Below are positions 54,541-64,000 of a stretch of DNA of 64,000 nt, in pieces. The position numbers were made by a program, and so were the translations under genes. The first letter of the stretch is position 1. Each line of letters begins with the position of its first letter. The notes beneath the pieces are model-generated. The model saw only the letters and a program-made list of their open reading frames with translations. It ran no database searches and had not been told where the DNA came from. Origin of the DNA: Nemophila menziesii (Eukaryota > Streptophyta > Magnoliopsida > Boraginales > Hydrophyllaceae). The stretch lies in assembly GCA_029959085.1 (NCBI GenBank), contig JARWIR010000090.1:1426001-1490000 (forward strand), given 5' to 3'.

Positions 54541-54572
54541 CCCGACAAAAAAAAAAAAGTTTGGTAGATGTA
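54541..54572 (+). mobile_element. Micro-insertion resembling a 5'-truncated LINE tail, with target duplication
   Basis: CCCGAC plus an A run (54541-54556, up to 12 A counting the overlap), followed by a second copy of AAGTTTGGTAGATGTA; the first copy is at 54525-54540. The layout (about 15-bp duplication, poly-A, a few bases ending CGAC like the resident LINE 3' end) is that of a LINE insertion truncated to almost nothing. It frameshifts ORF2. Confidence 0.65.
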
Positions 54573-57500
54573 GAGGGCTCATTAATGCTAAGGGCCTCTT
54601 TATTTCTAATTTCACTGTTTATTATGTTGTTATAGACTTCCTTTACTGTAAGATTTCCATTTTTTGATTTTTCCCACACTTGAATATCCTTTGAATCTGT
54701 TATACTAATATTTAGTTTGGAAATTTTTTCCATTTTTTCATTGCCTAGAACCGAGGCAAGTAATTCAGTGTTCCAATTATGATCAGGCTTAATAAAATCA
54801 CTGACTTTAGTGATTGTATTATTTAAGTTATTACTAGGCTTATCAGATGAAGGTATCCAATTATCTTCCCACACATTAATTGTTTTTCCATTTCCAACTA
54901 TCCATTTAGTATTTTTGAGATAGTTATTCCTACCCATAAGTAAACTTTTCCAACCCCAAGATGGGTTATAGCCAATTTTTGCCGAGTTAAAGTCCTCATT
55001 TGGAAAATATATTCCTTTAAGTATTTGATAGGCAATAGAGTTTTTATTTTGGTTAAATTTCCAAGCTGAGGAGGTAAGGAGGCTTAAATTCATTTGTATA
55101 AATTTTTTAAAGTTTAAGCCTCCTTCCCTTTTTGGCATTTGCATGAATTTCCAACTTTTCCAATGGGTTCTTTGTTTTCCTTTATTGCCCCACCAAAAGG
55201 CAGCTATTATAGAGGAGATTTTATTACAAATAGATTCAGGTATGTAAAATATAGTCATAATATAGACTGGAATTGATTGTACAACAACTTTTATTAAGGT
55301 TTCTTTTCCTGCCTCAGTAAGAAGTTTAAAGTTCCAGTTATCTAGTTTAGAGATAACACGTTCAATAAGCCAATCAAGTGCTTTATTCTTGGACCTTCCC
55401 CAATCAGAGGGAAGGCCTAGATATGTTCCAAGCGAGGAGAGGTGATTTATATTAAGAATACTAGTAAGTTCAGTAGCAACATTTGGAGGGGTATTTTTGC
55501 TAAATACCACTCCACTTTTATTAAGATTTATAGTTTGTCCTGAGGCATAACTATACATGTTTAGGATCTCATTAAAGTTTTGAAATTCATCTTCATTACC
55601 TTGTAAGAAAAATAAGCTATCATCGGCAAAAAGTATATGAGTTAACCTGAGACAGTTTCTACTAAGTTTAATCCCTGAGAGAAGGTTTTTGTTTATTTTA
55701 TCATGTATAAGATCAGAGAGTGCTTGAGTAACAATACAAAACAGGAAAGGAGACAAGGGGTCACCTAGTCTCAATCCTTTTGTAGGGATAATGTTATTTA
55801 CTGGTGCACCATTTAGAAGAATTGAATAAGAGACTGTTGTTACACATTGTTTTATCCAGTTTATCCAAATAGTAGAGAATCCTAAAGATGACATAATATC
55901 GAATAAGAAGTCCCATTCAATGCTTTCAAAGGCTTTAGAAATATCAAGTTTTATAGCAGCTGCATAGGACTTAGAAGGTTGTTTATTTTTCAAGTAATGT
56001 ACCACTTCATGTGCTACAATTAAGTTGTCAGTGATGCTTCTAGTACTAATGAAGGCTGATTGTTCATTAGATATAATAGTACTCATAAAGGGTTTCATTC
56101 TATTTGTAAAAATAGCAGCAATGATTTTATAGCAAAAATTTGGGCAACTTATAGGTCTGTAGTGGGAAATAGTAGCTGGACAGTTAATTTTTGGGATAAG
56201 AGTGATATAGGTTTTATTTATAGAAGCAAGATTTCCTTTATTCCATAAGAAGTCAGTAATACCTCTTATAAGATCATATTTGATAATATTCCAATTTTTT
56301 TTATAAAAGCTATCAGAAAATCCATCAGGGCCTGGGGCCTTATTACTACCCAGGTTCCAAACAGCTTTTTTAATCTCATTTATAGTAATAGGTTGCTCAA
56401 GAATCTCATTCATTTCTTTGGTAACCTTTGGTTTAATTTTTTCTAATATAGGTTGGTAATTTCTAGGACCATTAGTAGTGTAGATGTTTTTATAGTGTTC
56501 ACTTATAAGGTTTTCTATACCTTTTGGATCATCACACCAAGAGCCATCATTTTTAAGCAATCTAAGGATTTTATTCCTTTTTCTTCTAGCTTTAGTGGTG
56601 TTATGAAAGAAGGCAGTGTTTTTATCACCAAGTTGAACCCATTGAACCCTGGATTTTTCTTTCCAGTATAGTTCTTCCTTATTCCAAAGGAGTTCAAGTT
56701 GGTTTGTAATAGCATTATATTCATCACAATTTAAATTATGCTCAGAGTTTAGTTTTTCCAGCTTTTTCATAAGATATTTTATAAGAATTCTATTGTTATT
56801 CCTTCTTTTCTTATTCCAAGCAGTGATCATATGTGATATATGGTGAAGTTTATTACCAAATCTCACCAAGCCTTTGTAAATATTAATAGAGTAAGAGTTC
56901 CAGTGTTGGTGAATTATTTTTTCAATCTCAGTTTCAGAATTCCAGCTTTTCTTATATATAAATCTTTCAAAATTATTGTGTCTAGGGATATCAGTATATA
57001 GTATAAGGAGAGAGTGGTCAGAGCCTATGGCTGGAAGTGTAGCAATCCAAGCATTTGGAAAGCTATCATTCCAAGCAGAGTTTGAGATGCCTCTATCTAT
57101 TTTTTGTTTAATTAATTTATCACCAGCTCTTCTATTACTCCAGGTAAAGAAGCAGCCCTTAGTGGTAATATCAGTAAGATTATGATAATTCATGAAAGTG
57201 TTTAGTTCATTATCTGAGATATTATTATGTTCATTTCCCCCCATTTTTTCAAAGTTATATCTGATGAGATTAAAATCTCCAATCAAGAACCAGGGGATGG
57301 CATTTGTGTTATTCATAAGGTTTGTGATTTCATCAAGGTTTTTTTGCTTTTCAGGGTCATACGAGGATATATAAACATAAGTGGTCAAGAATTCATTACC
57401 TAGTTCATCAGTGATTTTACAATGAATATAGTTTTTACAACTTTTAATAACTTTAATATTAAGGTCAGTTTTAGCTAAAAGTAAAAGGCCTCCTGATTTC

Positions 57501-57684
57501 CCAGTGGGTTCAATGGTGCAAATAATTTCCATATTGAGAGAGTTAGCAAGATTATCGGTTTTACTATAAGAATTTAATGTTTCGCAGAGAAAAATTACCT
57601 CAGGATGATGCGTTTTGACCGCATCTTTGAGTGTTAGAATTGTCAAGGGGGTACCAATCCCTTGACAATTCCAACTAAAATGTA

Positions 57685-59398
57685 TCATTGATCGATTTGG
57701 GTTTGTTCAAGGACAAACCTGCAAACCTCTTCTTCAGTAGTATCCACATTCATGCTTGATGTGGCTAAATCCTCTTCATCTATTTCAATTTTTGTGTAGT
57801 CTGTACTTGTGTTCTCCCATGAGGATTCACCTTCTTCTTTATCTTCGATATGTTGATTTTCTGAAGGTTCATTGTTGGCCGAGTTTTCTTGATTTGTAGA
57901 ATTTGCTGGAGTATTTTGTGTTGCTTCGTTCCATCTTGCCTTCCAGAGTTTGTCGAATTTTGCCGCTTCAATTGTTTCTTTGCTGAAGTTTCTTCTTTCA
58001 GATTGGCTTTTATAATCGGAGATTCGATGGTGGCTGGGTGTTGCAGGTTCTTCATGAAGAGAGAAGGGGATTGGATTAAGATTGTTGTTGTTAGGAGTTG
58101 TGTTATTGTTGTTTGGATTGAAGCTTTCATTAGTAGGTTGGAATTGAGTGGAATTTGTTATAGAGGTAGGGTTTTGGATTTGGGTGTTTTGATTTATTTG
58201 ATTTGTGTTTTGGTTAATTGGGAGAAAGTGTTTTTTAGTGATAATGACGGGTTTTTCATTAGACCCGAATTTGATCGATGGTGATGTGGCCTCGGGTTTT
58301 TTTTAATTCAACTTGTATTTTAGACCAATTTTTAATCGGGCCCTCAAAATGTTGCGTTTCTTTTATTTTTCTTTCACTTTCTTCAAGTCTTTCACGAACA
58401 GAGGTAAGGTCAGTGCCTTTCTCTTTCTTATAGGTTTTTCGATTTTCGGTATTACCCAAAGTGGTTCTTACTCGTGAATTGTTCTTATCACAATTCAAAT
58501 TGATGTCAGAGGCGTTGAATGAGATTGGCAGAGAGGCTTCAGGTATTGGGTTTCGTTCTTCTTGGTTAGGGTTTTTTTGAGATTGGGAATTTTTTGAATA
58601 TTGGTGAGTTTGTTTTTGACTCGGTTGTGGGTTGTAACTCGGATGGGTTTTTTGATGGATGTTTCTATTTTGGTTAGTTTTTTCAGAGAATTTTGGTTCA
58701 AAACCATGTATGAGTTTTGTTAATTTGTGTCTGAGTTTGGTTTTATTTTGGCATTCGTTTTCTTCATGATCAAGGAGGCCACAATTAAAGCATAAATCAC
58801 AAAGTTTTTCGTATTTGAGCATACCTCTAATTCGGTGTCCTCCTCCCAGATTTATATTGTAAGAACCTTGGATCGGTTTGAAGATGTCCCAGTCAATTCG
58901 AATTCTAATAGCACTGAATTCATTGAAGCTTTCAACTGGTGGTAAGTAAACTCTTTCTACTTTTCCAAGTTGGTTTCCGATTTTAATTGCGTTGTCTTCA
59001 TTTATTAGCAGTGGGGGTATATCATGAGTTTGGACGATGAAGGATGTGGTTGTAAGTTGAGTATCGGCAAGGAGTTTAGCATCATCCCACTTTTGAAGGA
59101 GGACGTGTTTGCCCACCAAGTTCCAGGGTCTGTTGTTCCAGACTTTTTCCATATCTTCTTTTGATTCAAAGGTAATAATACATGTGTTGAAACCCCTTTT
59201 TTCAGTATGGACTTTTCCTTTGACTCCCCAAGAGTTGTTAATGTTCTTTCTTAAGTAGTTGAAGCTAACCCCTTTGTCTGCAATGATTTTTGCATACAGT
59301 TTTGGGCCCTCAAATTGGGCATAGACTGAGTTTGGATCACTGGTAAGAATAAGAGCCTCATCACTGGTGTTTGCGTGTTGTCTGGTGTAAAATTCCAT
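57685..59398 (-). pseudogene. LINE ORF1: nucleic-acid-binding protein, one homopolymer frameshift
   Basis: ATG 59398 (MEFYTRQHANTSDEAL); open for 379 codons to 58259. It contains a DUF4283-type domain (FESKEDMEKVWNNRPWNLVG, LLQKWDDAKL) and a CCHC knuckle (CDLCFNCGLLDHEENEC, near 58760). It would bind the element RNA. An 8-base A run (58297-58304, T on the plus strand) probably gained one base. One base fewer leads into a frame that is open for about 200 more codons and stops at 57685 in an ATGA overlap with the ORF2 start. The extension is Asn/Gln-rich and then acidic (DKEEGESSWENTS). Confidence 0.88.
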
Positions 59399-59746
59399 AG
59401 CAGAGAAGTAAATGCTGATGTTGAAAGACAGAAGAAAGGAGAATTAAATGAAGGTGGTTGAGAAGGTTGAAGATTTGTAATAAAAGTTTAGGTAGTTTAG
59501 AAAATTAAAGTGAAAGTGAATTCGGTAATGCAGTTTAGGCTTATATGTATGTAGTGTAATTTAGCAATTCTAAGGAAGATGAATGTAAGTGACATATTTT
59601 GGTTTGGGTTATTGGTTTAAGTGTGGTGGTGGAGTGGTGGTTTTGATGCCGGAAAGTTAAAACTCAGCTTTCCTAGGGGGAAGTGCCTGAGAGGGTCCAT
59701 ACATAACTAGCTTGAGCATCAGTTTCACAAGGGCACCCCACCACTT
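59399..59746 (-). other. LINE 5' untranslated region
   Basis: About 350 bp between the 5' target duplication and the ORF1 ATG. It should hold the internal promoter, but I see no defined box. Confidence 0.6.
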
Positions 59747-59760
59747 TGTCAAATCTAACT
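59747..59760. repeat. LINE target site duplication, right (14 bp)
   Basis: TGTCAAATCTAACT, identical to 53335-53348. Confidence 0.92.
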
Positions 59761-60010
59761 CTCCGTTAGCTACTCCTATTTTCTCATTAATAAATATAGC
59801 TGCAAATGAAATCGAATGCCCGAAAAAACATAGTATTTACACCGAAAGAATTTCGGGATAAGAGCTTCTAATAGGAGAATTTCGTTCCGAAAATACTAGC
59901 TTGAAGGAGCCGATTTCCAACCTGAATCACATCCGTTTTACAAGTGAGGATATCGATTCTTTGCCGCCAACTTTAGCTTGGGAAAATCAACACGACAAAT
60001 CCATTTGAGT
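59761..60010 (+). pseudogene. Decayed gene, part right of the LINE
   Basis: Continues the sequence interrupted at 53334, with ORF-like pieces (VFTPKEFRDKS; DYASFIE) broken by stops. No identifiable domain. Confidence 0.3.
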
Positions 60011-60960
60011 TCGATTTAAAGCGTGGGATTATGCTTCTTTTATTGAGTAGGCTATTATGCCATGTTTTGTGCCCTCATCTCCCCTTTATGGGACTTAGTA
60101 TTGATTATATTTGTAATTTCTAGATAAGGATAGTACTACTTTAGTTTATTTACTATACAGTTTCCAGTCGTTTATGGCTATCTCTTCTTCTCTTAGTTGA
60201 CACCCACCTGCTTGATTATTAAGTGTTCTTCTTTTTGCTTCCGTTAATGGAGATTGAGTGTTGAGAGATGAGAGAAAATCCTCTAGGTAAGGAAATGACT
60301 GATGTAACAATACAGCCCTCGGGCCTCAAATTGGGCAGGTATTTTTTTTTTTTAAATTTTATTTGGTAACTAAAAAAAATCAAAACTCTGTATACATGAC
60401 ACATGGATATATTAAATATTGGATACTATTTCAACAATATTTGTATAAGAACAACAAAATACACTAAAACAGAAGACGAAACAACAACTAATAATAAAAG
60501 TTGAACTAAAGATTAAAACTTATCTTAAAGGGTAAAATAGTAAAAGAACTTTAGAACGAAAATTAAGACATTGGCCAGAACCGTAATTTAGAATCTGCAT
60601 AGAGCCCCACAAAATATAGTACAATTTAAGGGTAGGTTAGTAAATTGCTAAAGTTTTTTTTTTTTTTTTTTTTTGCTAAGCCAATCATTTTAAATTTTAT
60701 ATCAAAACAAAATAGAGTTTTACACTTAAGTCTTGGTCAAACATTTGACCAGACATAATAAAACAAAAAGGAAAAACATAACTCCCTAACAACAAGTACG
60801 GGTCATAGCCCGAACACAACCACTAATCTATTACAACCCTAATTCTCTCTCCAAACCTTCATCTCCGCTTCTACCTCCTCAGCTTCTATCATTTTTACTG
60901 CAATCTCAGCAACAACCATTCCCTTCTCACGTCATTAGTTGGAAGGCATAACATAACACC
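60011..60960. other. Intergenic, AT-rich; upstream of PPR gene
   Basis: No gene found. Homopolymer T runs at about 60343-60354 and 60655-60676. The second, followed by TGCTAAGCC and A/T-rich sequence, could be the tail of a truncated minus-strand retroposon, but no duplication was seen. A CT-rich stretch just before 60900 may be the PPR 5' leader. Confidence 0.4.
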
Positions 60961-62382
60961 ATGAAGCTGATTGGTTCTTCTTTGTTTTGCTTTAGATCTT
61001 CTCTTTCTTCCATTAACACAATCGGTAACCCTTTTTCCCTCTTCTTTTATTCTTCAATTTCATCTTTTAATGATAGCAATCCTGTCGAAGATGCTCGTTT
61101 TATTGTGAATCAAATGATCCGAACGCTACCTAAGCTTACTGTTATCGACTACACTAAGCTATTGAGTACGGTTGTGAAGATGAAAAATTATTCTTATGCT
61201 CTTTCTCTATTCAGAGAAATGCGTATTTTGGGGGCTCCGATAAATAATTACACAATGAATATAGCTATAAATTGTTACAGCTCTTTAAAAAAAAGTAATA
61301 TGGGTTTTGCGGTATTAGGATGTCTCTTCAAAAGCGGTCATGTTCCTGATGTGGTTACGTATACCACCCTGATTAAGGGCCTCTTTGGTGAAGATAGAGG
61401 AGCTGAGGCTGTAGAATTGTTTGAAAGGTTAATGAGGGAAAAACTTTGTGAGCCAAGTGAAGTTACATTAGGGGTCGTGTTGGATGGGCTTTGCAAACAT
61501 GGACATAGACTTGAGGCTCTTGAATTGCTACGAATATTTGAAAAAAGGGAGATTTCTAAACTTGACATCCAATCTTATACCACCATTGTTGATTGTCTAT
61601 GCAAGGATAGCATGGTTGATAAAGCTTTTCAACTTTTTCAAGATATTCCTTCAAAGGGACTACAACCTGATACTGTTACATACAGCAGTATGATACAAGG
61701 GTTGTTTCAGAAGGGTAGATGTGTCATTGCGCAGGAATTATTCAAGAAGATGAAATCTGAGGCTGAGGCTGAGTCTGAGGGAGTAATTCCTAACATTGTT
61801 ACATATAATATTATGTTAAACGGATTGTGCAATAATGGACGTGTTACCGAAGCTATGTCTTTATTAGACTCCATGGAAAGTAGCAACAAAACTCCTAACA
61901 TTGTGATATATAATACAATGTTAAACGGATTGTGCAATAATAGACGTTTTACCGAGGCTTTGTCTTTATTAGTCTCCATGGAAAGTAGCAATATAACTCC
62001 TGACATTGTGACATATAATACTATTATTCATGGATTATGTAAAGATGACCAACTTGATGCTGCATTAGATGTTTTTTACAAGCTATCAAACAAAGGTTTG
62101 AAGCCTGATTTATATACTCATACTACTATTATAGGCGGACTTTGTCAAAGAGGAATGTTGGAAGATGCAAAAGAGTGGGTTTCAAGTATGAAGGAACATG
62201 GTTTCTCTCCAAATAGTGTGACCTACAACGTTATTATACAGGGGTTTATGAAGAAAAAAGAGTATGAAGAGGCAATTGAATCAATTAAGGAAATGAGAAA
62301 ACATGGTTTCTCAGTGGATGCAACAACTTATGAAATCATATTTAAACATCCTAAGCTACTTGATATGATTCAAAAAATGTAA
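60961..62382 (+). CDS. P-class pentatricopeptide repeat (PPR) protein, Rf-like
   Basis: An intact intronless 473-codon gene with ATG 60961 (MKLIGSSLFCFRSSLSS). The first about 30 residues are Ser/Phe-rich with few acids, fitting a mitochondrial presequence. From about residue 60 come roughly eleven 35-residue PPR motifs and a partial twelfth (VVTYTTLIKGL, IVTYNIMLNGLCNNGR, TPDIVTYNTIIHGLCKD, KPDLYTHTTIIGGLC). There is no E or DYW domain, so it is P-class and would bind organellar RNA for processing or stability. The LCKxG-type repeats and short C-terminus resemble restorer-of-fertility-like proteins. Motifs 7 and 8 are near-identical. Motif 6 is lengthened by an acidic insert (EAEAESEG). No break was seen; likely functional. 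Confidence 0.9.
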   Translation: MKLIGSSLFCFRSSLSSINTIGNPFSLFFYSSISSFNDSNPVEDARFIVNQMIRTLPKLTVIDYTKLLSTVVKMKNYSYALSLFREMRILGAPINNYTMNIAINCYSSLKKSNMGFAVLGCLFKSGHVPDVVTYTTLIKGLFGEDRGAEAVELFERLMREKLCEPSEVTLGVVLDGLCKHGHRLEALELLRIFEKREISKLDIQSYTTIVDCLCKDSMVDKAFQLFQDIPSKGLQPDTVTYSSMIQGLFQKGRCVIAQELFKKMKSEAEAESEGVIPNIVTYNIMLNGLCNNGRVTEAMSLLDSMESSNKTPNIVIYNTMLNGLCNNRRFTEALSLLVSMESSNITPDIVTYNTIIHGLCKDDQLDAALDVFYKLSNKGLKPDLYTHTTIIGGLCQRGMLEDAKEWVSSMKEHGFSPNSVTYNVIIQGFMKKKEYEEAIESIKEMRKHGFSVDATTYEIIFKHPKLLDMIQKM

Positions 62383-62574
62383 ACTTTTAAAAATCAACAG
62401 TCTCTGCATTTCTGTTTAGTCCACTTTGTTAAGTAAAAGATTTTGCATTTTGAAACATTACAATTAAAATGTATAAGTCGTACTGTATAATTGCAAGTTT
62501 GATTTGATGAATTGGTGGGTTTTGGTTTTGTTTGATTGAATTTATGAGGGCGTGTAGCTAAAGAGTAAATAACA
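62383..62574 (+). other. PPR 3' flank
   Basis: AT-rich noncoding sequence; AATTAAAA-type signals near 62461 could serve polyadenylation, with no strong AATAAA. Confidence 0.3.
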
Positions 62575-62700
62575 CTTTTGCCTCCTGCGTTTGTACCCGA
62601 TTGACAGGTTGCCCCCTAACCTTTAAAATGCGACTTGTTGCCCCCTAATTTTTAATTTCGTGACCCGTTACCCCCTGACTGCGTGTTCCGTCTATTATGG
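62575..62700. repeat. Four degenerate ~30-bp repeats, possible MULE terminal region
   Basis: Cores GCCTCCTGCG, GCCCCCTAAC, GCCCCCTAAT and ACCCCCTGAC at about 62580, 62611, 62640 and 62670. Repeated termini are common in Mutator-like elements, and a MuDR-like gene starts 275 bp later. The matching opposite terminus is outside the window. Confidence 0.45.
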
Positions 62701-62974
62701 CCGTTAAAAGTGACGTGGCATTTCCATGTCACATTTTTTTTTTAATCCAGATGTTAATTAATCATTTAATTACCTTAATCCCTTTTTTTTCAAGGGCAAA
62801 ATGGGTACTTCAATTCAAGCCTACCCTATATATACCACAAAAACAAAACAAAATAATTAATCAAAAACCCAAAATCAAAAGAAGAAGACGAAGGAGCGCG
62901 GGTTCTTGCGAAGAACACGAAGAACACCAAACCAAACCCAGAAAAGCAAAGTTTTTTTGATCTGAAGATAATCA

Positions 62975-64000
62975 ATGGCGCCGTTAAGTCAATGGAGTAA
63001 GTGTGTTTGATTATTACCCCTAACTACTTGCTCGTGGGTTATGATTATTTAACTCGATAATGTAGGGTTTTGTATTAAATTCATTACATATATATTTATC
63101 ACGCGTAATGGTAGCAGATTTTACGGGATTTGGTTACCATAGTCATAGTGTGATAATACTTTTTCAAATTGGTAACTAATCTAGTTAAATTTGATTGTGT
63201 AACAGAGAAATTTACACTAAAGATTCACTTCGGTGGGTTATTTCATGAAGACAAGAGTTGTTACCATGAAGTAAGCATTGAATACATAGATGGGTGTCAC
63301 TATGACAAGTTTAGTATACCTATTCTTATAAAGATTATTTCGAAACTGGGTATAAAAGGTAACTCGGAGTTTTACTATCTGAAATTGGGGGAAAAACTAC
63401 CTGATGGTATAGTTTGTTTGGATAGTGAGGATAAAGGTTTGGAGATGTGTAGCATTGGTGAGGAGAACGTAACTGTTGACTTGTTTGTTGTTAGTAGTCC
63501 CGTAGGAGATGATGACAAAGAGATTCAAACTCCTATATTCATGCCTTTGTTATTAACGTGGAACAAGGATGAAGAAATAGTTCAGAAACGAGAAGATGAG
63601 TGTTCGAAGGAAGAGAACCCTGTTGATCAAAACACAGAGGTTGGTGATGATGAACAAATAAATGAGACCCTTGATGATCAGAACACAGTGGTTGGTAATG
63701 AACAAGATGTTGATCAAAACACAGAGGTTGGTGATGATGAACAAATAAATGAGACCCTTGATGATCAGAACACAGTGGTTGTTAATGAACAAGAAAAAAT
63801 TACAGTTGGAGAAGAAAGTGTAAAGGTAGACACTCATTTGACAGACTAGCCCTCATCATTTAATATGATTGACAAATCACCCCTCTAGATTTACAATTAT
63901 GTAACTGTATAATTCTTTTAACATTTCAGATTGTTTGCGAAGACCAAAGCACAACTGTTGAAAACCTAAACGAAGGTGGAAAAGATGATGTACGTGGTGG
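62975..64000 (+). CDS. MuDR-like transposase gene, 5' exons (PB1-like domain), runs off the window
   Basis: Proposed model: exon 1 62975-62996 (ATG; MAPLSQW), intron 62997-63205 (GTAAGTGTG...TGTAACAG), exon 2 63206-63825, intron 63826-63929 (GTAGAC...ACATTTCAG), exon 3 from 63930 (IVCEDQSTTVENLNEGG). The joins keep frame. Exon 2 begins KKFTLKIHFGGLF, the pattern of the PB1-like domain at the N-terminus of plant MuDR transposases, followed by an acidic region with a 29-residue tandem repeat. Without splicing, exon 2 ends at a stop at 63849. The catalytic core and zinc finger lie beyond the window. It could be an element or a domesticated derivative. Confidence 0.6.
63622..63795 (+). repeat. 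87-bp tandem repeat in the acidic region
   Basis: Two units (63622-63708 and 63709-63795), almost identical, each encoding 29 residues starting VDQNTEVGDDEQINETL. Confidence 0.93.

Larger units (their letters stand above)
53403..57688 (-). pseudogene. LINE ORF2: endonuclease, reverse transcriptase, RNase H
   Basis: ATG 57688 (MIHFSWNCQGIG). The endonuclease (FLCETLNS, WFLIGDFNLI, IGSDHSLLIL) nicks the target. The reverse transcriptase follows (NKAPGPDGFSDSFYK, KLDISKAFESIEW, GLRLGDPLSPFLF, catalytic FADDSLFF near 55630). Then a Cys/His segment (CKRCNINVETQEHLFFTC) and RNase H (HVDASYLKN; EEAEAIGIRNAL; LKNDCLSLI; NHAADWVAK). The frame breaks at 54541-54572, where a 32-bp addition shifts it. 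Removing 32 bp leaves one frame of about 1417 codons. RNase H carries an in-frame 81-bp tandem duplication (53749-53910). Otherwise typical of plant L1 ORF2. Confidence 0.93.
53349..59746 (-). mobile_element. Full-length L1-like LINE
   Basis: 6.4 kb on the minus strand: 5' untranslated region (59746-59399), ORF1, ORF2, a short 3' end CGAC and an A-rich tail (AAAAAAGAAA). A 14-bp target duplication flanks it. Both ORFs are nearly intact: ORF1 has one homopolymer frameshift, and ORF2 is broken only by a 32-bp addition. Confidence 0.93.

Overview
This is nuclear DNA from a flowering plant, most likely a eudicot: AT-rich, with one ordinary-looking gene (a mitochondrial-type P-class pentatricopeptide repeat gene) at the right end and more than 50 kb of nested retrotransposons. 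The families present (Athila-type Ty3/gypsy, Ty1/copia, an L1-like LINE, a tRNA-derived SINE, a MuDR-like transposase) are all plant types. I cannot name the species.

Layout. Positions 1-40228 are a nest of four Athila-like elements. E2 (minus strand; pieces 1-537, 13379-19727 and 38888-40228) is the outer host. E1 (538-13373, minus) is a complete younger element inside E2, with matching 1560-bp LTRs and a perfect 5-bp target duplication. E3 (plus; 19728-25332 and 36004-38887) broke the gag of E2. E4 (minus; 25333-36003) sits inside the 3' untranslated region of E3, and its integrase region carries a tRNA-derived SINE. Next come a 5' fragment of a copia element (40229-43296) and E5 (43297-52136, plus), a non-autonomous relative of E1 inserted into the copia protease region. 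Positions 52137-60010 hold a decayed gene with a zinc-knuckle/DUF4283-like segment, split by a 6.4-kb LINE (53349-59746, minus) with a 14-bp target duplication. A PPR gene follows (60961-62382, plus), then the start of a MuDR-like transposase gene (62975-64000, plus).

How the parts fit together. LTR sequences define three Athila subfamilies. In two of them a coding copy and a reduced copy share LTRs, primer site and 3' landmarks: E1 (near-intact gag-pol) with E5 (gag-protease-integrase tail only), and E4 (decayed gag-pol) with E3 (unrelated short ORFs). All copies share an unusual, position-conserved 3' half: an array of GC-rich palindromes between pol and the third ORF, two small hairpins after that ORF, and a polypurine-tract-like motif repeated at up to five fixed places.

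The most unusual items are the PPT-like motif series and palindrome arrays, a 2.86-kb segment present twice with the same chimeric E3/E2 junction, an apparent LINE insertion of only about 16 bp, a SINE with four tandem B-box units, and an unrecognised ORF in the copia leader. All reading was by eye, without alignment or database searches, so identities and some boundaries are approximate.
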